Shown here piece by piece: positions 53,951-62,210 of a stretch of 64,000 nt of DNA; position 1 is the first letter of the stretch; each line of letters opens with the position of its first letter. The stretch comes from a virus, in IMG/VR virus record IMGVR_UViG_3300023184_009676, positions 33,276 to 97,275 of that record, one strand, 5' to 3'. The notes beneath the pieces are model-generated. The model did not search any database. It saw only the letters and a program-made list of their open reading frames with translations, and was not told the origin of the DNA. The position numbers and the translations under genes are program-made.

Positions 53951-56851
53951 ATGGACAAAAACAATTTTAACGGTCTTGAGGAAATGGCTAATTTTACTTT
54001 TACCACAAAATACGCCAAGTACGATGAAAAAAAGAAGCGCAGGGAGACTTGGGACGAAACTGTTTCTCGCGTGGAGAAGATGCATCTAAAGAAATTCAAT
54101 TATCTTTCCGAAAAAGATAAAGAGCAGATTGCGAAAGCCTTCGATTTCGTTCGCGAAAAGAAAATTACGCCATCAATGCGTTCGATGCAGTTTGGTGGTA
54201 AAGCTGTCGAAGCCCACAATGGCAGAATTTTTAATTGCCTATCTAAAGAAACCAAATTCATAACAGAAAAAGGAGTAAAGTCTTTTTTAGATTTCAAAAA
54301 TGGTGACAAAACAACTGTTTTGACGCACAAAGGTAATTGGAAGCGAGCGGTAGTCAGGTATTATGGATTCGATGATTTATATCCAATTACTATTTCGAGA
54401 TGCAAAAATAAACAAATTGTTTTCGCAACAAAAGATCATCGGTGGATTCTAAAAGATGGGTCTTTTACCCCTTCTTTAACCGAAGGTCAAATACTAAGAG
54501 GGGCAGAAGATATTTTCTCTTCGTTTTCTTATGAAGAAGCCTCTCCAATGGAGAAATTATACTGGTGCTATGGATATGTGTTTGGAGACGGCTCAATTGT
54601 TACAAGTGGAAAAAACAAATATTCAATGGTTCGTCTTTGCAAAAAAGATAGTTCCCATCAAAAAAGATTTGAAGAAATGGGATTTTCTACCTCTCAGCCT
54701 CTTTCTTGCGATGGAGATTTCTTTGCCTACACTGGGTCATATTTAAAAACAGCGCCATGCCCAGGACAAGATTCTCCAACTCTAATTAGGGCATTTGTCG
54801 CGGGGTATTGCGATGCCGACGCATCAAAAAACAATAACTCTAATAGAAATTATAGCACGAATAATAAATATAACTCTATTCAAGCTACGGGACAGAACCA
54901 TATAGATTTTATTCGTTCTTGCTTCCCTATTGCGGGTATTTATTTAGTTTCCGAAGAGGATTTGACTGGACAAGAGACAAATTTTGGTATTAGAGGAGAC
55001 GTCACTATAAGATTTAGAATATTTAACGCGCCAAATAATAAAGAAAATAGTAATACACCTTTTATAGTTTCTTCTATTGGAGAACCAAAAAATGACGAAG
55101 TTTGGTGCCTTGAAGTTGAAGACGATGAATCTTTTGTTTTCCCAACTGGATTAGCTACTGGGAATTGCGCTGTGCGTCACATTGATTCTCTTCGCTCTTT
55201 TGCAGAGTCTTTTTATACTTTGCTTTGTGGTACTGGTGTCGGTTTTGGCATCACCAATTTCTTTTTAAACCGTCTTCCAGATTTAGTTAATACAACAGAT
55301 AAGACTGGAACAGTGATAACTTATGTTGTTCAAGATAATATTGAAGGGTGGGGCGATTCAATTGAAGCATTGATGAATTGTTATTTTAAGAATACTCCTT
55401 ATTCTGGCCGAAAGATTGTTTTTGATTATAGTCGTATTCGCGCCAAGGGAACAAAATTGAAAACTGGCGGCGGCAAGGCTCCTGGTTATAAAGGCTTAAA
55501 GAATTGCCACAAGAAAGTCAAGGCAATGCTCGACAAGATTATTGAAGATAATGATCAGAAAAGACTCAAAACAATTGATGCTTATGATATTTTGATGCAT
55601 TGTGCTGATGCAGTTCTTAGCGGTGGTATTCGTCGCTCTGCCTGTAGCGTCATTTTTGAAGCCTCTGACGAGGACATGATGAACGCAAAAACTGGAAAAT
55701 GGTTTGAAGAAAACGCGCAGAGAGCAAGAAGCAATAACTCTGCAATCATTATCCGTGAGAAAACTTCTTATAAGGAATTTTGCAATCTTATTGAAAAAAC
55801 CAAGCAGTTTGGCGAACCAGGATTTTTGTATGTTGTAGATGAGAAGCAGCTTTTAAATCCCTGTTTTGAAATCTCATTTATTCCAATGACTGCTGATGGG
55901 CGTTGTGGTTTTCAATTTTGTAATCTAACATCTGTCAATGGCGCAAAGACTACCACTCTTCAAGAGTTTAAGGATGCAACTTGGGCAGCATCTCTTATTG
56001 GAACATTACAAGCGGGATATACAACCTTCCCATATTTGGGGCATACTTCAGAAGAGTTGACTAGAGAAGAATCTCTCCTCGGCGTATCAATAACGGGAAT
56101 GATGGATAACCCAGAAGTTTTGTTTAACGCTAGGAATCAAAAAGAAGCTGCAAAAATTGCCGTTGAAACGAATAAAGAATGGGCAAAGAAAATCGGCATC
56201 AATCAAGCCGCCCGTGTGACCTGCATTAAGCCAGAGGGGACAAATTCAATTGTACTGTCTGCTGCATCTGGTATTCATCCCCATCACGCCAGAAAGTATT
56301 TTCGCCGCATTCAAGTTAATAAAGAAGACAATGTCTATAATTTCTTTAAGATGTTTAATGACCACGCTTGTGAAGAAAGCGTTTGGAGCGCAAATAAGAC
56401 TGATGATGTTATAACCTTTCCAATCGTCATCTCTGATAAAGCTAAAATCAAGAGCGATTTAAATGCAATTGAGCATTTAAAATTAATTAAATTAACCCAA
56501 GAAAATTGGGTTAATACAGGAACAACAGAGGTAAATAAAAAGCCTCTCAACCATAGTGTTAGCTGCACCGTAATGGTTAAAGATGACGAATGGGAAGAGG
56601 TGACAAAGTTCTTATTTGAAAATCAAAAAGACTTTACCGCCGTTTCTCTTCTCCCATATTCTGGCGACAAGATTTATAAACAAGCTCCTATGGAAGCGGT
56701 AATTACTCCAGAGGATGAAGCCAAGTTTGATGCCTTATTGAAAAATTGGAATAAGGTTGATTATAAAAAGCTCGAAGAAGACGAAGACACAACCAATCAC
56801 GGAGCGGAGGCCGCTTGTGCAGGAGGGGCTTGCGAAGTAACAAAGATATAG
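53951..56851 (+). CDS. nrdJ: Ribonucleotide reductase, class II (B12-dependent) type, with intein
   Basis: 966 residues including an intein of 310 residues. The extein has SMRSMQFGGKAVEAHNGRIFN, then CAVRHIDSLRSFAESFY and LLCGTGVGFG, the pattern of adenosylcobalamin-type reductases. GGIRRSACS (Cys 565) and NPCFEISF (Cys 638) carry the radical-relay cysteines. PEGTNSIVLSAASGIHPHHARKYF is the substrate loop. The C-terminus AEAACAGGACEV holds the redox cysteine pair used by a reductant. It reduces ribonucleotides for phage DNA synthesis. The class is inferred from extein motifs, and no separate small subunit is seen. The promoter has an inverted repeat over its -10. Confidence 0.8.
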   Translation: MDKNNFNGLEEMANFTFTTKYAKYDEKKKRRETWDETVSRVEKMHLKKFNYLSEKDKEQIAKAFDFVREKKITPSMRSMQFGGKAVEAHNGRIFNCLSKETKFITEKGVKSFLDFKNGDKTTVLTHKGNWKRAVVRYYGFDDLYPITISRCKNKQIVFATKDHRWILKDGSFTPSLTEGQILRGAEDIFSSFSYEEASPMEKLYWCYGYVFGDGSIVTSGKNKYSMVRLCKKDSSHQKRFEEMGFSTSQPLSCDGDFFAYTGSYLKTAPCPGQDSPTLIRAFVAGYCDADASKNNNSNRNYSTNNKYNSIQATGQNHIDFIRSCFPIAGIYLVSEEDLTGQETNFGIRGDVTIRFRIFNAPNNKENSNTPFIVSSIGEPKNDEVWCLEVEDDESFVFPTGLATGNCAVRHIDSLRSFAESFYTLLCGTGVGFGITNFFLNRLPDLVNTTDKTGTVITYVVQDNIEGWGDSIEALMNCYFKNTPYSGRKIVFDYSRIRAKGTKLKTGGGKAPGYKGLKNCHKKVKAMLDKIIEDNDQKRLKTIDAYDILMHCADAVLSGGIRRSACSVIFEASDEDMMNAKTGKWFEENAQRARSNNSAIIIREKTSYKEFCNLIEKTKQFGEPGFLYVVDEKQLLNPCFEISFIPMTADGRCGFQFCNLTSVNGAKTTTLQEFKDATWAASLIGTLQAGYTTFPYLGHTSEELTREESLLGVSITGMMDNPEVLFNARNQKEAAKIAVETNKEWAKKIGINQAARVTCIKPEGTNSIVLSAASGIHPHHARKYFRRIQVNKEDNVYNFFKMFNDHACEESVWSANKTDDVITFPIVISDKAKIKSDLNAIEHLKLIKLTQENWVNTGTTEVNKKPLNHSVSCTVMVKDDEWEEVTKFLFENQKDFTAVSLLPYSGDKIYKQAPMEAVITPEDEAKFDALLKNWNKVDYKKLEEDEDTTNHGAEAACAGGACEVTKI
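54236..55165 (+). mobile_element. LAGLIDADG-type intein in ribonucleotide reductase
   Basis: 310 codons. Splice start Cys96 (CLSKETKF), after Asn in IFN. End is ...ATGN, followed by extein Cys (CAVRH), the required +1 nucleophile; so the site is N|C...N|C. The penultimate residue is Gly instead of His, as in some inteins. The endonuclease has GYVFGDGS (about residues 206-213) and AGYCDADA (about 283-290), the two DOD-type LAGLIDADG motifs. Codon and base pattern is a little AT-richer than the extein. It lies next to a conserved region, usual for homing. Confidence 0.85.
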
Positions 56852-56852
56852 T

Positions 56853-56957
56853 ATGTATGTTCAATTAGAATTTCCATTTGTAGACCAGTTTTATATAGAG
56901 ATGGAGACAATATCTCGAATATATGAATATGGTGTAACTATTGTTACGATTAAATAA
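56853..56957 (+). CDS. 34-residue small protein next to tmRNA
   Basis: ATG one base after the reductase stop region, open for 34 codons to a TAA. Product starts MYVQLEFPFVDQFYIEM and ends YEYGVTIVTIK. No motif. It may be real by position, yet the next base block is the tmRNA and chance is possible. Confidence 0.3.
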   Translation: MYVQLEFPFVDQFYIEMETISRIYEYGVTIVTIK

Positions 56958-56962
56958 TTTTT

Positions 56963-57337
56963 GGGGACGTACTGGTTTCGATTTGCGAAAAACGACCTTA
57001 ATTGCACACAGAGGATGATGGTTGGCCTCTTAAAATATCTATCAAAAACTCAACTGCTAACGCATTGAAATCGCTCGCTTTTGTGCCTGTCGTGGGCAGA
57101 GAAGTGGCTGCCGTAGCCTAATTGTTGGCTACCCGTTTGTCTCTTGATTCTCGCTATAGAGAACAAACGATATTAGCGAGAAAAAACGCGGGGGCTAATG
57201 TGCGTAATCAGGAGCCGAAAACTCAAAAGGAAAGGAAAGTCAGTTCCAGTCTTTTGTTTTATCAAGTCTGACTAAGTGTGTAGAAATTTTGGGAGTTCGT
57301 TGCAAAGACGCGGGTTCAACTCCCGCCGTCTCCACCA
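56963..57337 (+). ncRNA. ssrA: Phage-encoded tmRNA
   Basis: The 5' end GGGGACG pairs with CGUCUCC before the 3' ACCA (seven pairs, one G-U). The T arm GCGGG-UUCAACU-CCCGC is next to it. The encoded tag reads from about 57056, starts ANALKS and ends EVAAVA before UAA at 57119-57121, a 21-residue tag with resume codon GCU. CCA is encoded. It rescues stalled ribosomes and tags their peptides for proteolysis. It lies directly after the reductase. Phage tmRNAs are known but uncommon. Confidence 0.9.
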
Positions 57338-57384
57338 ATTTATTTATTTGAATAATTTATTCTATCATCCTGTCTAATATACAG

Positions 57385-57675
57385 ATGAACACACCACCAG
57401 AAGATTTAAAGTCTCAAATGCTTACAGAAGCAATGCTTATCCTAAATTCTGTAGCCTTTCTTGAAAAGCAAGTCTATAATAAGATAGCTGAAATCGAAGA
57501 AGCCACAAACAACAACTTATATGAAGATGTTGATAGGTTAGAGAGAGAAACAAAAGCCCTTCTTCGAAAAATCCAGTTGGAGAATTCCAACATGGACAGC
57601 TTTACAAAAAAGTATCAAGAAAAGGTTAATAATGAAAAAAAAGCAATTTTATCTAGTTTTAAACAAAAAAAATAA
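57385..57675 (+). CDS. Small coiled-coil protein
   Basis: 96 residues, heptad-like from residue 10 to 90 (MLILNSVAFLEKQVYNKI..., LERETKALLRKIQLENSN). Hydrophilic, no cysteines. It directly follows the tmRNA and overlaps the next small gene. No family recognised; it may assemble with a partner such as the next proteins. Confidence 0.5.
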   Translation: MNTPPEDLKSQMLTEAMLILNSVAFLEKQVYNKIAEIEEATNNNLYEDVDRLERETKALLRKIQLENSNMDSFTKKYQEKVNNEKKAILSSFKQKK

Positions 57676-57784
57676 ATATACATACGGCGCGTTCCCCAGA
57701 ACAAAAAAGGGAAAAGAAGAAGCGGTGGCGTACAAGGAGACACTTAAAAAAACTAATAAAAAATTAGAATTTGTTATAAAGTGA
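57632..57784 (+). CDS. 50-residue basic protein overlapping its neighbours
   Basis: Starts inside the previous gene (44-base overlap) with ATGAAAAAAAAGCAA and ends at TGA overlapping the next start. It reads KKKQFYLVLNKKNKYTYGAFP, then RTKKGKEEAVAYKETLKKT, ending KLEFVIK. Very basic. The phrase YLVLNKKNKYTYG...PRTKKGKEEA resembles short phage beta-hairpin proteins. A real gene is plausible because the frame fills an otherwise empty gap. Confidence 0.5.
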   Translation: MKKKQFYLVLNKKNKYTYGAFPRTKKGKEEAVAYKETLKKTNKKLEFVIK

Positions 57785-57786
57785 TT

Positions 57787-57975
57787 ATGGACAACGGAAT
57801 AGATAAAAAAGAAAAAGTATTAGAATTAATAGATCAATTGATATCTCTTGAGAAACAAGTTGACCTTGAATACAAGAAACTCCTCTACTCCCAAAAGGGA
57901 GAAATGGTCGGGGCAGGGGATAATGTCGTGGTCTTTCATTTAAAAATTTTAAAAGATTTAGTCAAGGAACTATGA
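57787..57975 (+). CDS. Small helical protein
   Basis: 62-64 residues. An ATG at 57787 is preferred; a GTG at 57781 would overlap the previous TGA. It is a helix with Leu heptads (KVLELIDQLISLEKQVDLEYKKLL) ending VVVFHLKILKDLVKEL. Stop overlaps the next start (ATGA). No family recognised. Confidence 0.45.
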   Translation: MDNGIDKKEKVLELIDQLISLEKQVDLEYKKLLYSQKGEMVGAGDNVVVFHLKILKDLVKEL

Positions 57976-58265
57976 TTACAATTGGTTTAATAAATGAACT
58001 TAAATTTATTGCTGAGTCTTTAAAATCTCCTGTATCAATGGAGCTAAAAACAAACAGGGTAAAAGAAAAAATAATTGTTAAAATAGAAAATGACTTTTTA
58101 GACATATGGTACATGGATAATCATATATGGACTGAAACCCTAAAAGAATCAACCAGTATGTTTGGAATAGAAAGTTGCGATAATATCGCAAAGATAATTT
58201 GGATGATTGATTCTGGAGACAAAGAGAACTGGAGACGCTTCTCTTTTTATGACGAAAAAACTTGA
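57972..58265 (+). CDS. Small unknown protein
   Basis: 97 residues. Mixed alpha/beta; FLDIWYMDNHIWTETL is Trp-rich. Ends KENWRRFSFYDEKT. Co-translated with the gene before it (four-base overlap). Family not recognised. Confidence 0.45.
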   Translation: MITIGLINELKFIAESLKSPVSMELKTNRVKEKIIVKIENDFLDIWYMDNHIWTETLKESTSMFGIESCDNIAKIIWMIDSGDKENWRRFSFYDEKT

Positions 58266-58290
58266 CACATAAATAAGTATAAGTTATTCT
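58262..58290 (+). promoter_or_regulatory. Sigma-70-type promoter of ECF-like sigma gene
   Basis: TTGACA (58262-58267), 17-base spacer, TATTCT (58285-58290), 11 bases before the ATG at 58302. The leader would be only a few bases. Confidence 0.6.
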
Positions 58291-58301
58291 TTTGTCATCA
58301 A

Positions 58302-58817
58302 ATGACAAACCAAGAATTTTCAGAAAAGATAGAGTCTTCAATTCAAAAAGGAAAAGCTTTTTTACACACCAAATTTAAACTTTCTTCGCATGACGCAGAA
58401 GACTGCGTTCAAAATTCAGCAATAAAAGCTTACAAAAACCTCTCCTCTTTTAATTCTAAGTCTCAATTTGATACATGGTTTTTGACCATCGTAAAAAACG
58501 AAGCATTAAATTTTCTTTCAAAAAAACATTTGCAATGTGTTGAACTACAAGAAGCTCTAACTGTAAAATCTTCAGAAGATGACTCAAATAAAGACTATAT
58601 CTCATTGGTAGAGCAGGGTTTAAAGCAGTTAAACGAGAGAAATAAGACAATTATTGAGATGAGCGTCAAGCAATGTTATTCGACAAAAGAAATGTCAGAG
58701 ATTTTAAATATCCCAATGTCCTCTGTGAGAACCCGTCTTTTTTACGCAAAAAAGAAATTAAAAAGTATAATAAAGAGCAATGCACACAAATCAAACATAC
58801 AACTCCCTAATCATTGA
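58302..58817 (+). CDS. ECF-like sigma factor
   Basis: 171 residues. Region 2: LSSHDAEDCVQNSAIKAYKNLSSFNSKSQFDTWFLTIVKNEALNFL (split: AEDCVQNSAIKAYKNL, FDTWFLTIVKNEALNFL), typical of ECF-type sigma 2 (D-A-E-D-x-x-Q...F-x-x-W-L-x-x-I-x-x-N). Region 4: LNERNKTIIEMSVKQCYSTKEMSEILNIPMSSVRTRLFYAKKKLK (split), a helix-turn-helix. It could direct host RNA polymerase to phage promoters. It overlaps the next gene by 38 bases. A second sigma-like gene lies at 51176. Confidence 0.75.
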   Translation: MTNQEFSEKIESSIQKGKAFLHTKFKLSSHDAEDCVQNSAIKAYKNLSSFNSKSQFDTWFLTIVKNEALNFLSKKHLQCVELQEALTVKSSEDDSNKDYISLVEQGLKQLNERNKTIIEMSVKQCYSTKEMSEILNIPMSSVRTRLFYAKKKLKSIIKSNAHKSNIQLPNH

Positions 58818-59346
58818 AAATATAGGAAAGATTCAGTTTCCCCTTTCGTTGAAAAACGTTGTAGAGAAAGCTGACTGGTCAAAACAGTCTTGGGCGTCTA
58901 TTGGTTTGCCAGCCTTTGGCTCCACTTTTTGTGTCTCTAATGACATTTTGTATTTTCAAGAGGACGCAGAGGGAAATACGTTGCTAAAATTGAGTGAGTT
59001 TACGGGAGAGGTCTTGGCAAACACCACTTTGATTTCTGAAGAAAAAGGGCAAGATAGCCATGTATTTTCTTTTAAACTTTTATTTTTTAAAGGACTTCTT
59101 TGTGAATCTGAGATGAAAGAGTTAAAAACTATTACTTATGAAGACTATTCAAAGGGATATGAAAAATTTAAAATTGAAACAGAGAAAAAAATAAATGTTA
59201 TCAATAGCTTCTGGTATAAGAAAATTTATAAACCCTATTCATTTTTGGTAAAAGGCGTGGCATTTATCTTTATTGCCCCAGTAGAATTCATTACAAAAAT
59301 AATGTATAAGTCTTTCGAGGCTATGCTCTTTATTGATGAACCTTAA
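58780..59346 (+). CDS. Unknown protein with C-terminal hydrophobic segment
   Basis: 188 residues. Beta-rich N-terminal domain (ASIGLPAFGSTFCVSNDILYFQEDAEGNTLLKL), then a charged linker and a segment near residues 155-180 (YSFLVKGVAFIFIAPVEFITKIMY) hydrophobic enough for a membrane helix. Overlaps the sigma gene. Could be an anti-sigma or membrane-bound regulator because of that pairing, but this is not shown by motif. Confidence 0.4.
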   Translation: MHTNQTYNSLIIENIGKIQFPLSLKNVVEKADWSKQSWASIGLPAFGSTFCVSNDILYFQEDAEGNTLLKLSEFTGEVLANTTLISEEKGQDSHVFSFKLLFFKGLLCESEMKELKTITYEDYSKGYEKFKIETEKKINVINSFWYKKIYKPYSFLVKGVAFIFIAPVEFITKIMYKSFEAMLFIDEP

Positions 59347-59360
59347 AAAAATTTGACAAA

Positions 59361-59609
59361 ATGCAAAACTCAATTAATAATAACTATATGAATCAACAAA
59401 TGGACCAACAAATGGCTCTAAACGAGCTACTCAAGGATGCGACAGACATGGCTTGTTCTTGTGGTAATATTTATTTTACCCCAGCAATTAACCTTAAAAA
59501 GGTCTCGGCCTTGATTTCGCCTACCCAAAAGGAAGAACTCGCGCAAATGGGCGTACTGCTATGTTCAAAATGCGGCACCAAGTTTGAACGCCCAACGATA
59601 ATTTCGTAA
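59361..59609 (+). CDS. Small zinc-ribbon protein
   Basis: 82 residues. The middle carries ACSCGNIYF and near the end LLCSKCGTKFERP, a four-cysteine (C-x-C / C-x-x-C) zinc ribbon. The N-terminus is Gln/Asn-rich. Ends before the bidirectional terminator. Small zinc-ribbon phage proteins of this type often bind RNA polymerase or ribosomes, but the role here is not known. Confidence 0.5.
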   Translation: MQNSINNNYMNQQMDQQMALNELLKDATDMACSCGNIYFTPAINLKKVSALISPTQKEELAQMGVLLCSKCGTKFERPTIIS

Positions 59610-59627
59610 TAGCATTAGAAAACAAAA

Positions 59628-59655
59628 AACCCGCCAGATGAAAATCTAGCGGGTT
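59628..59655. terminator. Bidirectional Rho-independent terminator
   Basis: AACCCGC...GCGGGTT stem (59628-59655) with an inner AGAT/ATCT. On the plus strand it is followed by ATTCTTTTTTT, and on the minus strand by TTTTTTG. It separates two convergent operons. Confidence 0.8.
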
Positions 59656-59674
59656 ATTCTTTTTTTACTCTTTA

Positions 59675-60328
59675 CTAGAATTTGTCTTTTAATTCTTTTT
59701 CTCTCTCTGGATTAAGGGGTGCGTCATAGGGATATTCTTTTCCAGTATTGTTAACTGCAACTTCGTCGTCATAACAAGGTTCAACATTACGCAATTCAGG
59801 CAATGATTTAAGAATATCGTCTTCGGAATACCATGTATATCCATCCCAATCTTCATCTGCGTCAACATGAACAGGTTTTTCATAATAGTACTCAGTTAAT
59901 TCTTTGAGTCTTGATGGCTGTTCTTGAACAAGAGGATTGGTAGGGGAAATAATTTTATTCAAATGATTCATTTCATCACTCAAACCAGCAACATCTCCAA
60001 TCTTTGTTGGAGAGTGCGGCTCATGTCTGGAAGCGATTGATGAAACTGGCTTTGAACTCCACATTTTGCAAGACCAATAATTGGCTTTCCATTTGGGCCC
60101 AGGAGTCTCACAATGATGGCGCGCACGATAACTTTTTTGGCGCTCTGGATTGTCACGCTTAATCTCCATATTTGGGTCACCAAATGTAACTTTAACGATA
60201 TTACCCTTGTCGTTCTTTACATAAACGGCAAACTTTTTGGGGCCATCAGGAGTGCGAAAAGGCTTATTTAAAGCCCTTTTTTGTTTTGTGGCGGCAAGAC
60301 TGTGTGAAAAATCAACAATGTATTTCAT
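59675..60328 (-). CDS. Conserved phage protein with FGDP...RARHHC motif
   Basis: 217 residues. The core is FGDPNMEIKRDNPERQKSYRARHHC then PGPKWKANYWSCKMW (split for length). FGDPNM-x-I-K-R-D-N and the C...W-S-C-K-M-W pair are known to me from several tailed-phage proteins annotated only as prohead or structural. Acidic second half with DADEDWDGYTWYSEDD. A role in the head or assembly is likely, by analogy. It and the next gene form a leftward pair. Confidence 0.5.
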   Translation of the reverse strand: MKYIVDFSHSLAATKQKRALNKPFRTPDGPKKFAVYVKNDKGNIVKVTFGDPNMEIKRDNPERQKSYRARHHCETPGPKWKANYWSCKMWSSKPVSSIASRHEPHSPTKIGDVAGLSDEMNHLNKIISPTNPLVQEQPSRLKELTEYYYEKPVHVDADEDWDGYTWYSEDDILKSLPELRNVEPCYDDEVAVNNTGKEYPYDAPLNPEREKELKDKF

Positions 60329-60331
60329 ATA

Positions 60332-60337
60332 ATTATA
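60332..60337 (-). promoter_or_regulatory. TATAAT -10-like box 3 bases before the start
   Basis: Plus-strand ATTATA at 60332-60337 reads TATAAT on the minus strand, three bases before the ATG at 60328. The gap is short for a promoter, so it may be chance; it is still listed with the similar boxes. Confidence 0.25.
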
Positions 60338-60364
60338 TTTATTATTACACTTTTATCCGTTATC

Positions 60365-61354
60365 TTACAGGGCTTTTTCTTTCACCTGTTTTTCAATAAT
60401 TTCTCCCAAATTTATCAAAGGCTTCATCTTTTCTGTTGATTGGAAGCTGTCTTGAAATCCACCATCATCAAATTTTTGGGCATCCCAACCACTAGAAATC
60501 TGTTTGTTTGGAGGGGTAAATCCAGAATCAAATGAATCTTTTGGCAAATAATTGTCGCCAACAGGAGTAACTTGATTTTCTCCTTTTATTTCTAATTGCA
60601 AAGAATCAACTACGCCACCCTCATAAGGATAACCGCCTTTGTGGTCATCTCCAGAGGTTTGTTTTTTAATATCTTTTGATTTGGGTTTTTCGCCATGATA
60701 TTCAAGATTGCCGCCTTCATCACGATAAGTTTTTAAAACCCAAAGGTTCTTGACATAAGAATTTTTTTCACCAAACTTCTCATTAGCCCTTTGCTTTACT
60801 CTTGATAATTTATCTTGGTCTCTGTAAGTTACTGAGGCAAAGTCAAGCTCTTTTTTATGGATATCTGAAATCGGCTTCATTGCCGCGCTTTGAGGAACTT
60901 GATTTCCATATGGATAAATTTCCATAAAAGCATCTTGTGGAGTAGGCTTCATCTTATCCAATTCTTTTGGAGTCAAGAAATCAGCAGGGCGATGATGTTG
61001 CTGCTCAAATAAAGTAGTTTTATTGCTCTTATCTATTTTTTCTTGTTCGGCAAGGGTTTGAGTAGGCAAGACATCCTTCGTCAAGTCAAGTTGTGCTTCA
61101 AAAAATACCTTGCTATCTTCAGTATAATCCCTCTTTTTTAACACAGTATCAACGGACCCCTTGAAAAAATCTATCTCATCATCAATAAAAGGATTTTTAT
61201 CGTTTCCAATGGGATTTTTTGACGCAGTATTAATTTCTTCTGAAATTTCTTGGACTGCATCTTTATTTTTATTTTTCTCTATCCAATATTTTTCTCTCCA
61301 AGAATCATAAGGTTCATCTTTAAAGAGGTCAATATTCTTAAATATATTAGCCAT
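60365..61354 (-). CDS. Hydrophilic unknown protein (scaffold-like)
   Basis: 329 residues, Lys/Asp/Glu/Pro/Gly-rich, few aromatics, no cysteine motif. It reads FDDGGFQDSFQSTEKMKPLINL near the end and ends with a helix (IIEKQVKEKAL). Low-complexity acidic and basic patches suit a scaffold or head-assembly protein, but the evidence is composition only. It lies directly ahead of the FGDP-family gene on one transcript. Confidence 0.4.
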   Translation of the reverse strand: MANIFKNIDLFKDEPYDSWREKYWIEKNKNKDAVQEISEEINTASKNPIGNDKNPFIDDEIDFFKGSVDTVLKKRDYTEDSKVFFEAQLDLTKDVLPTQTLAEQEKIDKSNKTTLFEQQHHRPADFLTPKELDKMKPTPQDAFMEIYPYGNQVPQSAAMKPISDIHKKELDFASVTYRDQDKLSRVKQRANEKFGEKNSYVKNLWVLKTYRDEGGNLEYHGEKPKSKDIKKQTSGDDHKGGYPYEGGVVDSLQLEIKGENQVTPVGDNYLPKDSFDSGFTPPNKQISSGWDAQKFDDGGFQDSFQSTEKMKPLINLGEIIEKQVKEKAL

Positions 61355-61359
61355 ATCTA

Positions 61360-61365
61360 ATTATA
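61360..61365 (-). promoter_or_regulatory. TATAAT -10-like box upstream of 329-residue gene
   Basis: TATAAT on the minus strand ends 5 bases before the ATG at 61354. No -35 match. Confidence 0.35.
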
Positions 61366-61414
61366 TTACACAAAAAACGCCATTCTATTATTTTATTTAT
61401 GTGTAACTATTTTA

Positions 61415-61648
61415 ATGAATGAAGAAGATAAATCAAAATTGAATGAGCCAGAGCCAAATAAAGAAATTCCACCAACGAATGATAATTCTTCCCTTTTTGG
61501 AGTTACAATTAGAGGATGGATTGCAATGGGTGTCGTGGCAACAATCTGCTTAATGTCTGGATTAAAGATAGATATTAAAGAACCCTTATATACTTTAGCT
61601 GGATTGATTGTTGGGTTCTACTTTGGGCAGAATCCCAAAAAGTCATAA
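61415..61648 (+). CDS. Small membrane protein, possible holin
   Basis: 77 residues. A hydrophilic N-terminus (NEEDKSKLNEPEPNKEIPP) precedes two membrane helices, WIAMGVVATICLMSG and LYTLAGLIVGFYFG. Two helices, a short loop and a basic tail (NPKKS) are typical of class II-like holins. Location ahead of a lipoprotein and spanin-like pair supports lysis. No endolysin is seen in the window. Confidence 0.45.
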   Translation: MNEEDKSKLNEPEPNKEIPPTNDNSSLFGVTIRGWIAMGVVATICLMSGLKIDIKEPLYTLAGLIVGFYFGQNPKKS

Positions 61649-61676
61649 TTTATATAAAGGAAATAAGTTTTAACTC

Positions 61677-61682
61677 TATAAT
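61677..61682 (+). promoter_or_regulatory. TATAAT -10-like box 6 bases before lipoprotein start
   Basis: TATAAT followed by AGGTAT and the ATG at 61689. Confidence 0.4.
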
Positions 61683-61688
61683 AGGTAT

Positions 61689-62204
61689 ATGAAAAAGTTT
61701 TTAACTATTATTGGTATTGCATTAGTTAGTTTTGGTCTTTTAACTGGCTGTGTCACAGCTTCAAACCCAAGTGGTCAGGTTGCTGTTGGTGGAGTTCATA
61801 TTGACCCCGCCGCAACAGGTAATGCCGTTCGCATTGCTGCCAAATTAGGCGCAATGGCGACAATTCAACATGACCCGAAAACGAGAGAATACTTTCAACT
61901 TTCAGCGGCAGGAATCGGCGCAATTATTGCAGCGGGAAATTATAACCCAACAAACATCCAAGCTTCACTTGATGGTTTGACAGGTAATTCTACAGTTTCC
62001 ATGAGTATCGCAGACGCTCTTTCTCTTTATCAAGATTTCTTTGGTAAATTAGTTGCAGAGAAACTTGACGCACAAAGCCCCTATACAATTCCTGTTCTTA
62101 CTGGTCTTGCTTTGGGATTGCAAGATGCCGTAAATTTGACTGCTCCAGCGGCAAATAATACGAATGCTACCACTCCTAACACAATACCCTCCCCAACAAA
62201 ATAA
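61689..62204 (+). CDS. Lipoprotein of unknown function
   Basis: 171 residues. Signal peptide KKFLTIIGIALVSFGLLTGC ends in the lipobox LLTGC (Cys 20). The mature part is Ala/Gly/Asn-rich with AAGIGAIIAAGNYNP and ends in a Pro/Thr/Asn-rich tail (NNTNATTPNTIPSPTK). It would be anchored in a membrane, probably the outer one. In a lysis region it could be a large outer spanin partner or a surface-exclusion protein. Its sequence gives no enzyme motif. Confidence 0.6.
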   Translation: MKKFLTIIGIALVSFGLLTGCVTASNPSGQVAVGGVHIDPAATGNAVRIAAKLGAMATIQHDPKTREYFQLSAAGIGAIIAAGNYNPTNIQASLDGLTGNSTVSMSIADALSLYQDFFGKLVAEKLDAQSPYTIPVLTGLALGLQDAVNLTAPAANNTNATTPNTIPSPTK

Positions 62205-62210
62205 ACTGTT

